Below, one piece after another: positions 8,641-16,832 of a stretch of DNA of 41,735 bases. The position numbers and the translations under genes were made by a program. The stretch spans positions 1-41,735 of the forward strand of contig VCMS01000451.1 of the NCBI GenBank assembly GCA_022539475.1. The letters are read 5' to 3'. This DNA comes from Gracilaria domingensis. Lineage: Eukaryota > Rhodophyta > Florideophyceae > Gracilariales > Gracilariaceae. How positions within the stretch are numbered: position 1 is the stretch's first letter; each line of letters begins with the position of its first letter. The notes under the pieces are model-generated. The model was not told the DNA's origin. It was given only the letters and a program-made list of their open reading frames with translations, and did no database searches.

Positions 8641-10440
8641 TTACGCGCCGGACGGTCCAGCACCTGGGGTGCTCCCACTACCGGGAGCCCCGGAGAAGCG
8701 CTGTGCCGCTATTGCTTGCAACTCCGACTCGTCGGTCACCGTATCGGGAACGGCCACTCCCACGCCTCGAAGGAAGTCGCGAATGACCGCCGCTCGCGGA
8801 GTGAGAGAAGAACTGCCGCCCACGGCGGATGCTACATCCTGAGCCCAAGGGCCGGTCGGAGCGGGAGCCGCTACAGCGGGTGGGTCAACGATCACGACTT
8901 CGTCGTCATCTCCCGTAGCGTCGGGCTCCGAGGTAACCCCCACTGGGCTCCCCTCATCCATGGGACTTCCTCCCTCTGCAGGGTCATCACCGTCATCGTC
9001 GACGTATACGAACCCACGCGGGTGCCCTTCCGGGATATATCGCTCCTCTCGGCGGCGACCAGCCGCCTCAGCGGGGCCAATTACCTCCCAAATCCATGGG
9101 TCAAAGTATACGAAGTCGCCGGCGTTGACGTTCCGTCCGGGAGAACGGTCCGACTGCCGACGGACTCCGTCGGAAACCTGACTAGCAGGCACCTCATTCC
9201 AGTCAATCTGGTCAATGACGTCCACTAACGCGGTGGCTTCGCGCGCATTGCGGACCGAGCCGAGCACTTCGGAGAGATCCAACGCTCGGATCGCTTGCCG
9301 GATGAGTTCCGGAATGAACCAAACTCGGTACGAATCATATGCCTCGATGAGGAGGAAAGCCGCAACGCGGACGGTCCATTCTGTTGCCAGGATGCTCCAC
9401 AGGCCGCGAGGCGGATCGTTCATGAAGTACGAGCCTATGTAAGTTAGGCAGGGCGGTAGCTCTACGTGACACCCTCGTGGGACTTCGACCGCAGGCCAGA
9501 ATGACGGCAGCGGCAGGTATCGCCCAGTATGGGAGTGACGCGCAATGCGTTCCACCTCCGTGCACTGGTACGGCACCAGTACCCCGAAGCGGGAACGCCA
9601 TTTCCTCTCGAATCGGAGGCCTTGATGAAATTGAGACCGTCCAGGACGGCGAAGGAACCGGAACTCGGCGCGAAGGATCGGCCGCGCCCACAGGATCAAC
9701 TCCTGCTGCGGCTGAACGGTATCCGAATATCGGTCAATCTCGTCCAACGCGTTGGCTAGGTGGTCGCCGTAGCCGACCTCGCCGAAAGTTCGGTAACGTG
9801 CCACATCGTATTGGTACTGTGCCGGCACCGGATGTTCGTTCGGAGCTCGGAAGTGTCGCGCGTACCCAATGCGGGCCATCTCATTGCGAGCGAATTGTCT
9901 CGTCTCGTTTCGACCTACAAACAGGCAGCTCAGTATAACCGCAACGCGGGCGATCCAGTCCCACGAACGGGTAACGTCAGCAGGAAGCCCACCAGGGAGT
10001 TGACCGTCGACAGCGTACGAGTCGACGAGCTCTGTATCCCGAACGGCTTCGGCGTCAAACCAGGGAGCCTGGGCAAAAAAGAAACTGTGCCGGTGCGGAT
10101 CCCGGATGCGTCACGCGCCTGCGGTAGGCCATCCACCCAGCGTAGCTGGCATCTCTGCGTTGAACCAATCCCACACGGGCGCGGGACCAGCCTGAGCTGG
10201 AGCGTGATCTTGTCCGGAAGAACCCGGCTGGGAGGTAGCCGCCGACTGCGGGAGAGGTACAGACCGGAACGGCGGGTTCGACACTTGCATGCGTGCCGTC
10301 GAGGACGGAGGGCCGTTCGGTGCGTTGGACATCGCGGAAGGGCTCGAGATGACGAGGTTCGCTACTGACACCGGAGGTGTTGGTGGCTGCGAACAGTTCT
10401 CGGCAGACCCGTCTTGGGAGACTTCCTTATATCCCTCCAT
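8641..10440 (-). CDS. Antisense accessory ORF of element A (function unknown, conserved in element C)
   Basis: A 600-codon frame on the opposite strand to gag/pol, between the chromodomain and the 3' polypurine tract, interrupted by one in-frame TGA at 10113-10111 (codon 110). Upstream is a Ser/Pro/Gln-rich N-terminus; the start could be 10440 or the internal ATG at 10332. The core (codons ~120-460) matches the antisense ORF of element C: APWF, QLPGGLP, RTFGEVGYGDHLA, RPILRAEFRFLRR, ELPPCLTYIGS, EAYDSYRVW, DRSPGR. The C-terminus is acidic, then Gly/Pro/Ser-rich, ending GAGPSGA. I see no signal peptide, clear membrane segment or known catalytic motif. No long sense ORF covers this stretch. Transcription would have to start in or near the 3' LTR. 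Conservation between diverged elements argues it is a real protein. Confidence 0.8.
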
Positions 10441-10480
10441 CGCGAGGCGTATCGAGCCGACGGAGTCGGTGTCTCAGCCT

Positions 10481-10493
10481 GAGAAGGGGGAGA
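10481..10493 (+). other. 3' polypurine tract of element A
   Basis: GAGAAGGGGGAGA directly before the LTR start TGTAGAGC. Element C has AAGGAGGGGGAGA at 37010-37022 before the same TGTAGAGC. Confidence 0.85.
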
Positions 10494-11350
10494 TGTAGAG
10501 CAAAACGCTCTTTGTGGGGATGCACCGAGGTGCTTTTCATAGATTGTTGATCCGTTACCGGCTTCGACACCTCAGGTTATGAGAGGCTACTGGGGTAGTG
10601 CCCCTATTTTGGGGTATGCCTAGGAAGGGTAGTATTTCTGCACACGTGTGCCAAGTTGGCCCGATCGCGCGGGCCCCGTGGCAAGCAGGCCACGGGGGCA
10701 CACCTGTAGTGTGTTGGCCGGCAGCGCCGGATAGTTAGATATTTTAATTGATATTTTCAAGTGCCGTATATAAGTGGCGGCACTTGCCGCCACTGTACGG
10801 GAAGTAAACCTCAACGAGGCCTTTGGCTCTGATCTTCTTGCTGCTTGCGCACGGTCACCAGCCCCATCCTGGGGAGTACCGCCGCAATTCCGGGCTGATC
10901 AACCAACCTCCGTCCCTGAGGAATACTAATCCGTCGTCACGGCACTTTTCTTATCTATTTTATTGTTTTCATTTCCGTCTTACGGCTTTCGCTAGTCTGC
11001 CCTACATTGTAGGTTTGTTCTATTTGTCTCGGGAGTTTTCCCGCTTATCGCGAGTCAGTGCTCCGCAGTGCGGCTCGTTTGTTGATCTTTTGTCGTCCCA
11101 TACCGTTGGGCTGGATACCCCCACTCGCTGTGGCTCGCCGGAACCATCCGGATACCTACGCCGATTCTACCCCTTCTACCTCCGACTGCACGCCCAGATC
11201 GGGGCCACCCGGATTTACACCCGGCTCGTGTTGGCCCTATCGGAGGGTTCTGCCGCTCGACTGCCCTTCACAGGGAGCAGGGCCTGAACACCCTGAGGTG
11301 CTCGTCCGCGACGCGGTTTGTTGTTTTCCCGTCGAGGGTTTTGCACCACA
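10494..11350 (+). repeat. 3' LTR of element A (857 bp)
   Basis: Starts TGTAGAGC after the polypurine tract and ends CACCACA, the point where identity with 1-434 stops. U3 carries a series of strong inverted repeats: GCACC/GGTGC (10522-10533), CCCC/GGGG (about 10600), a 12-base perfect palindrome at 10640-10651, a 9-bp stem with 6-base loop at 10674-10697, and CCGGC/GCCGG (10718-10730). A TATA box lies at 10767. R-U5 (from about 10803) is shared with the minus-strand LTR at 22271-22815, but U3 is not. Confidence 0.92.
10767..10809 (+). promoter_or_regulatory. Core promoter of element A LTR: TATA box, palindrome, initiator-like motif
   Basis: TATATAA at 10767-10773 overlaps a 10-bp perfect stem with a 2-base loop at 10773-10794, followed by AAGTAAAC at 10802, about 35 bases from the TATA box. 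The element D LTR has TATATAG and AAGTAAAC at the same distance. The start of R is probably near 10797-10805. Confidence 0.6.
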
Positions 11351-11997
11351 GACACCCCCCCTTCCTTGCCTCTCTCGCCTTTCTTCCTCCCTTTCCGTCG
11401 TCACCAACCTTCTTTCCTTTGGCAATCCTACCTTCCCTCAGCGCAGTCTGCGCCTCCCTGCCACCAACCTTTCCCCCTACATTTCCTTATTCCCGGCGGC
11501 CCGGTCTCCCGCCGTTCCCTACACAGTCGCCTTGTGCTGCCCTCCATTGGGCTCGTCCGCACATTGCGATCATATTTACAACCCCTTTTTCTCGGACGGA
11601 CGTGGGCAGTGTTACGCATTGCACTGGTTCCATTCCTGTCGCCACCTCGCCTGGTTGTTAGGTTTGTGGTGGTATCGACGACAGAATCGAACGCTTTAGC
11701 CCTGCCCTTTCTATTGTTCCGCCGACAGCCTTTGTGTTTTGGTCTGTTGGCCGCGCACTCTGTTGTTGTGTTGGCATTCGGCATCGAGCGCCGAAGCACA
11801 CTCTCGTTTAATTACTCTCCCCGCTTCCTGTTAGCGGACAGTTCCTACTATCTTGGGGTTATCTTGTCTGCTCCTGCAGGCATCTGAGCTACGTTAACTT
11901 GTCGCCCCTTTTGGGCTGGTGCTCTCGAGCATTTATTGTGTCGCTCTCCTTGGGTTTGTCACCACCCGCGCTGTTTCCCCCAAAAATGACGTCCACA
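11351..11997 (+). repeat. 5' LTR of element B (right part, interrupted by element A)
   Basis: Matches 20419-21064 and ends GTCCACA just before the primer site. Its left edge is the A insertion point. The tract is strongly pyrimidine-rich in its first ~250 bases. Confidence 0.9.
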
Positions 11998-13389
11998 TGG
12001 TACTCTCGAGGAGGGCCTGGCTCTCCTGATTCTGGTGTGATTTCCTTCGGTGGTTCTGCCGTCGACGTAAGGAAGTTTCTGTTTTACTTTGAGAATGTCG
12101 CTACCCCCAACGAAGAGGATAGTGTTCGGGCTATGAAGTTGCTCGGCTATCTTGAGGGGGAAGCGTTTGACTTCTACTATGACAACTATGCTGTTGATGG
12201 CTCTCTTTCGATTGAAGCAAAGGACTATCAGAAGGTGAAGTTCGCTTTGATCGAACGTTTCGGTGCAATCGAGGAACCGGCGGAGAGGATTCGCCGGGCA
12301 GTTTCGGCACGTTTAGATTACGTCGATCTGCTAGGGTCCCTGAAGAAGATGGACTCTTTCTTCGATCAGGCAGGTTTTAACTCGAAAGCTAAGTTCGGGT
12401 TACTACGAAACGCTGTCATGGAGTTTGCAGATCTTGCGCAGTTTGTCATATTCCGTGTAGCAGATGACTATGAATCCTTGAAGGTCCTCGTTAAGGACTT
12501 TGTTGGCGGAAAGAAAGCTCTCGGCTCGTATGGTACCCTCAACGCTTTCCCACCGGCGAAGCATATTCTTCAACGTGCTAAGGAACCTGCTCGTCCAAGT
12601 CCGCTGGAGTCGAAAGTGGATCACTTGGCTGACCAGATGGCACAGTTGCACCTCCTAGTGAAGAAGACTCAGAGTGCTGCGACTGCCATCGGACGTCAGG
12701 ATACGGAAAAAGTCTGTTCGTATTGCAGCCAACCCGGTCACTTTGCGGCACGTTGTGAGCTTAATCCACATCGTGGCACTCGATGTGGTAATTGTGGCAA
12801 GTTAGGTCACTCTATAGCTACGTGCTGGAGGAAGAATAACACCGATGTTGTGCGAATAGTTGCATTTGAAGGTGTGAAATCCGAATCAGAGAGAGAGAGG
12901 TTGCTGAGTGAGAAACGAGGTTCCCAGAACACAGGCGAGAACCAAGTCTCAGTTGTGATTGCTGACCCTTCAGATGATGAAGATCCCGTTACAACCGCAA
13001 AAAGAGACGCGGAAGGGGAGCCTCTGGCCAAGCAACCACGAACTGGCCATCTCTCAGGGATTTCACCCGTGATGTTCCCCGAATCCCATACCACCAGGAC
13101 TGCCTCTCAGCAAGCCAAAAACCCTCCCAAGGAGTCGACAAGACCTAGGAAGGGCACTGGGAAGAAGTCTAAGGGGAAGTCCCGGAGGGTGACGATCCAA
13201 GAACACGTTGGGAAATATAACATTTACGAGGAATTGGCGAGAGCCCCTTCTGGCATCACTTTCGGTCAATTAGTCCGCGGCGATGCGGACGAGGCCAAGA
13301 AAGACATTGGCGCATTCTTTCCGGAGGTCTTTCGTCAAGGCGTGTCAGTTACGCTCATACTCATTCACTCCCTCAGACTCTCAAAGTAG
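11986..13389 (+). CDS. Gag of element B
   Basis: Particle protein, about 467 residues from the ATG at 11986. I choose this ATG because the frame upstream runs through LTR leader sequence and the product then begins MTSTWYSRGG. The ATG lies 12 bases inside the LTR, so the LTR end and the primer site are both translated. A capsid-like helical region (about 12040-12560) is followed by two zinc knuckles, CSYCSQPGHFAARC (12715-12756) and CGNCGKLGHSIATC (12784-12825), then a Lys/Arg/Ser-rich tail. It ends at the TAG at 13387 and overlaps the pol frame by well over 100 bases in the -1 phase. I found no canonical slippery heptamer, so the junction is either programmed in an unusual way or damaged. 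Confidence 0.86.
   Translation: MTSTWYSRGGPGSPDSGVISFGGSAVDVRKFLFYFENVATPNEEDSVRAMKLLGYLEGEAFDFYYDNYAVDGSLSIEAKDYQKVKFALIERFGAIEEPAERIRRAVSARLDYVDLLGSLKKMDSFFDQAGFNSKAKFGLLRNAVMEFADLAQFVIFRVADDYESLKVLVKDFVGGKKALGSYGTLNAFPPAKHILQRAKEPARPSPLESKVDHLADQMAQLHLLVKKTQSAATAIGRQDTEKVCSYCSQPGHFAARCELNPHRGTRCGNCGKLGHSIATCWRKNNTDVVRIVAFEGVKSESERERLLSEKRGSQNTGENQVSVVIADPSDDEDPVTTAKRDAEGEPLAKQPRTGHLSGISPVMFPESHTTRTASQQAKNPPKESTRPRKGTGKKSKGKSRRVTIQEHVGKYNIYEELARAPSGITFGQLVRGDADEAKKDIGAFFPEVFRQGVSVTLILIHSLRLSK
11998..12009 (+). other. Primer-binding site of element B, inside gag
   Basis: TGGTACTCTCGA begins exactly at the base after the LTR terminal CA. Its complement reads as ...ACCA plus a 7-base acceptor strand. 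The match does not continue into a recognisable T-stem, so it is about 11-12 bases. It differs from the A/D site. Confidence 0.6.
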
Positions 13390-16300
13390 TGAATGTTACT
13401 GTCTATGGCACTAGTTCCCAGGCGTTGCTGGATTCTGGTGCTATCCCTAATCTTATGTCTATTGCGTTATGCAACCGGTTATCGTCGGAGATGAAACCGT
13501 CGAGTAGGAGGATTGTCGTTGCCGACGGAACCAAATCCTTAGTTCGCGGAAGCCTGCACGATGTTCCCCTCGAGTTTGGTTCTCTCCGCGTCCCGTTGGA
13601 TTTTCTGGTCGTTGAGAAGCCTCCCTTCAATGTGATTGTTGGCTGCCCTGCTCTTGAGTCACTCCAAGCCTGCTTGGACCTGGGTACTCAGCAAGTTTCT
13701 ATGCAATTCGACGGCGCATCTGTTGTTTTGCCTCTCGATTACCATCGCCCTGGTGTGGTGCTCGACGAAGAGGATGAACACACCGACAGTGAGGATTTCA
13801 CTTCCGCTTCAGAGTCGTTCTTCTCTGAGAGTTCAGAGAGCGACGACGAAGGATACGCGATCGCTTTCTCGAAGGGCAAAGTTGACACGTCAGTATATGC
13901 TTTGAATACTATGAATGAAGAACAAAACTCCTTACAACCACCCGAAGAGGAATCCACGAATGGGTTGGAGGATATTGGTGCTACGAGTCTCGGTCAGGAA
14001 ACATCCTCCCCTGCTGATCCTCAGGATTTGGAGGGAGGTATGAGACGATTGAATGTGAATGATGTTGAACCAGAACCTGCTATTACTACTCCTCACGCCC
14101 CTGGGGAAGCAAATAGAGAATTTGAGAACACTGAAGAATCGGAGGAAAGCCCAGACGACGACGACTCCGAAGGCTCTCCATCAGATGAAGAGCATGAACG
14201 CGATCTCGTTGTCCCAGTCAGGGATGACGTTGTTCTTCTACGAGCCGAAGATGTGAGACGCCAACCTGATTATCTTATCTTTCGAGTCTACCGTCGTTAC
14301 CCTCAGTCAACTGACAGAAACCAGCTCCACCCTCACACCTCCGAACTTCCGTATGGAGAAATGGGTGTCCTGGAGCTGAATAACGGTTCCGAACCAGTGG
14401 TTCGTTTCGGAGTAGGCTGGCCTATACCTGCACCGGCTGATAAAGAACCCTTCGCGGTCCCATCACAAAGTGAAGCTCATGAAGACCATGTCATGGTTAT
14501 AAGTCTTGACCACAGCGACGATGAGGCCGATAACCAGATGAGCGGTCTAGCTGAGCCGAATGACGATCAGCGCCACTCGGTCTATCACGCCGCGAATCCC
14601 TCGTCTTTTCAGAGTTCCATGACAGACACTAGCCTTCAACCACCTGACCCTCCCCTTTTGTCATCTGGCAATGATGGAGAAAATGAAGAGAAGAGCTCTG
14701 CAAGGGACGATGAAGAAGATGAAGATTGTGTAGAAGTAGAAGCAGGAGTTCATGAAGCAGAAGTAGAAGTAGAAGAGGAAGTGGCGAATAACGGAAATGA
14801 AGATGATCATGAAGAGGATGAAGATGGTTCCTCACCAGAAGAAGTCGAGCTGTCTGGTACCCCTCTCTACCGCAACCCTGTCCTCACCATCCCGATTACG
14901 GACAAGGTCACTTTGCTACCACCTGAAGAAGGGGAACTTATCAGCGACTTTCTTTTGGTTCGTGTCCAGATTCGGTACCCTGTACCCACTCCAGCGCACC
15001 CCCCTCACCTCAGCGTGCACAACATGCCTTTTGGTCGTACCGGGCTACTGGAGGAGGATGACGACGGCCGCTACGTGATTGCTTTCGAGGAAGAGCTTCC
15101 TCAAGAAGAGTTGTCGACGCAGGTCCCCCCACCACCTGTTAGAGAGTTGGAAGATCAACCCGACCCCTCGCAAACAGAGCCGCGTACCACTGGCTCTGGT
15201 GAAGGACACTCTACTTCACATGATAGTGAGCCGAAGGTTGCGTGTCCCGCTCCTGAGATCGAATACTCCCTGTTAGGTCCTGTCGCGTTTGATGGCAAGG
15301 GTCGTATACTGGATCGAAGAGATTACCCTCCTGACACGAGTCACGAAGAAGTCATCCTCAAAAGGCTTTCACACTTGCCCAGCAGGGAGCAACACGAACT
15401 ACTTCGTGTTTTACTTGACCTTGGGGTGGTCGCCTGGTCTTTGTACGATCTTAGACCGGCAGATGTACCAGTCATGCATGAATTCTCACTGACGACCCAG
15501 ACTCCGATACACTCAAGAGTTCGTAGGCTTCCGCCGCGACATGACGAAGTCGTCAAGAAGAAACTCGGTAAAATGCTTGACGCTGGGATAATCAAACCTT
15601 GTACATCGCCATGGTCCTTTCCGATCGTCATTGCGACCAAAAAGGATGGCAAGCCAAGGTTCTGTGTAGACTACCGAGCTCTGAACCGAGTTATGAAAGC
15701 GGACAGATGGCCCTTACCTCATATTGAACAAATCTTTGATGACTTAGGCGGCTGTTCGTTTTTCACTACGCTTGACCTTTTCTCTGGGTACTGGCAGATC
15801 AGAATGTCACCTCGGTGTAAGGAGATGACCACCTTCGTTTGCCGTCAAGGAACCTATCAGTTTGAGGTCATGCCCTTCGGCTTCATGAATGCCCCCTCAA
15901 CATTCCAAAGAATGATGGACTCTATCCTCAACAAGTATCCGTTTGTAAGGGTCTATCTGGACGACGTGGTTATCTATTCAAAAACCTTAGAGGATCACGT
16001 CGAGCACATCAAGTTGGTAGTAAGGACAGTTGCCTCCCATGGGTTGAAGCTGAAGATCTCTAAGTGCGACTTTGCCCATTCCAAGATTGAACTGCTCGGA
16101 CATGTTGTCGACCAGAGCGGAGTTGCAGTGGACGTGAAGAAAATAGAGGCCATCAAGGCGGCTCCGATCCCTAAGACAACCACTGAACTGAGGAGCTTTC
16201 TTGGGCTTGCTGGCTACTACCGCCGGTTTATCAAGCACTTTGCCAAAACTTCGGCAGTTCTCTATGCAGGAACGTCCGGAAATCGGAAACTAGTGTTCAA

Positions 16301-16832
16301 CAATGAGATGTTTGAAGCCTTCAAAGACCTGAAGGAGAAGCTAACCAGTCCTCCAGTGTTGGCCTTTCCCGACTTTGACAATCCGTTTCGGGTCGAAACC
16401 GATTCTTCTTCATTTGCGTTGGGCGCCGTTCTCGCTCAGAAGAAATCTGATGGCATGTTTCACCCAATTCAGCATGCCAGCCGCACTATGACTGCATCTG
16501 AAAGGAACTACGCGGTCTGTGAGCAGGAGGCGCTTGCTGTCATCTTCGCGTTCAAGAAATTTCGGCTATACCTTCTTGGAGCAAAGCCATTTCAATTGAT
16601 TACAGACCATCAGGCGCTGAAGTATGCGTTTCAGAAGAAGGATGTACATGGGCGATTGGCCAGGTGGCTCGATTTCCTAGCTGAATACGAGTTCGAGGTT
16701 GTGTACCGCTCAGGGGATAAGAATTGCGCTGCTGATTATCTTTCTCGCTACTCCACGATAAGGGGGCATCATGCTCCAGAGGTGGCGACTACTGTTTCTT
16801 CCCCTACATGTGAAGCTTTCTCAGGCCTCTAA
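13389..16832 (+). CDS. Pol part 1 of element B: protease, duplicated linker module, RT, RNase H
   Basis: Retropepsin-like protease with active site LLDSGAIPNLMS near its start (Asp at residue 15) and FNVIVGCPALESL at its end. Then about 450 residues of very acidic linker contain two copies of a ~75-residue module: VPVRDDVVLLRAED...YLIFRVYRRYP...LPYGEMGVLE (about 14206-14430) and IPITDKVTLLPPEE...FLLVRVQIRYP...MPFGRTGLLE (about 14886-15110). RT has FCVDYRALN, LDLFSGYWQI and YLDD (about 15952). RNase H has VETDSSSFALGAVLAQ and ITDHQALKYAF. The frame is the same as the integrase ORF; only a TAA at 16830-16832 divides them. Confidence 0.9.
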   Translation: MNVTVYGTSSQALLDSGAIPNLMSIALCNRLSSEMKPSSRRIVVADGTKSLVRGSLHDVPLEFGSLRVPLDFLVVEKPPFNVIVGCPALESLQACLDLGTQQVSMQFDGASVVLPLDYHRPGVVLDEEDEHTDSEDFTSASESFFSESSESDDEGYAIAFSKGKVDTSVYALNTMNEEQNSLQPPEEESTNGLEDIGATSLGQETSSPADPQDLEGGMRRLNVNDVEPEPAITTPHAPGEANREFENTEESEESPDDDDSEGSPSDEEHERDLVVPVRDDVVLLRAEDVRRQPDYLIFRVYRRYPQSTDRNQLHPHTSELPYGEMGVLELNNGSEPVVRFGVGWPIPAPADKEPFAVPSQSEAHEDHVMVISLDHSDDEADNQMSGLAEPNDDQRHSVYHAANPSSFQSSMTDTSLQPPDPPLLSSGNDGENEEKSSARDDEEDEDCVEVEAGVHEAEVEVEEEVANNGNEDDHEEDEDGSSPEEVELSGTPLYRNPVLTIPITDKVTLLPPEEGELISDFLLVRVQIRYPVPTPAHPPHLSVHNMPFGRTGLLEEDDDGRYVIAFEEELPQEELSTQVPPPPVRELEDQPDPSQTEPRTTGSGEGHSTSHDSEPKVACPAPEIEYSLLGPVAFDGKGRILDRRDYPPDTSHEEVILKRLSHLPSREQHELLRVLLDLGVVAWSLYDLRPADVPVMHEFSLTTQTPIHSRVRRLPPRHDEVVKKKLGKMLDAGIIKPCTSPWSFPIVIATKKDGKPRFCVDYRALNRVMKADRWPLPHIEQIFDDLGGCSFFTTLDLFSGYWQIRMSPRCKEMTTFVCRQGTYQFEVMPFGFMNAPSTFQRMMDSILNKYPFVRVYLDDVVIYSKTLEDHVEHIKLVVRTVASHGLKLKISKCDFAHSKIELLGHVVDQSGVAVDVKKIEAIKAAPIPKTTTELRSFLGLAGYYRRFIKHFAKTSAVLYAGTSGNRKLVFNNEMFEAFKDLKEKLTSPPVLAFPDFDNPFRVETDSSSFALGAVLAQKKSDGMFHPIQHASRTMTASERNYAVCEQEALAVIFAFKKFRLYLLGAKPFQLITDHQALKYAFQKKDVHGRLARWLDFLAEYEFEVVYRSGDKNCAADYLSRYSTIRGHHAPEVATTVSSPTCEAFSGL

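Larger units (their letters stand above)
1..11350 (+). mobile_element. Element A: chromodomain Ty3/gypsy LTR retrotransposon with antisense accessory ORF
   Basis: Positions 1-434 and 10913-11350 are direct repeats (LTRs ending in CACCACA). Between them lie a tRNA primer site, gag with a CCHC knuckle, pol in the order protease-RT-RNase H-integrase (the Ty3/gypsy order), a C-terminal chromodomain, an antisense ORF and a polypurine tract next to the TG start of the 3' LTR. The first ~419 bases of the 5' LTR lie outside the window. The 3' LTR is followed directly at 11351 by sequence matching the interior of the element B LTR (20419 onward), so A is inserted in the B 5' LTR. Several single-base frameshifts and stops interrupt the coding regions. 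Confidence 0.93.

Noticed and set aside
8641..10440. Antisense ORF as an envelope gene
   Set aside because: It is on the opposite strand, has no signal peptide, no convincing membrane anchor or cleavage site, and has an acidic and Pro-rich tail.
12403..12651. Minus-strand ORFs under element B gag and pol (also 15341-15652, 18322-18651)
   Set aside because: Shadows of the well-supported sense frames, with no conservation or motifs of their own.
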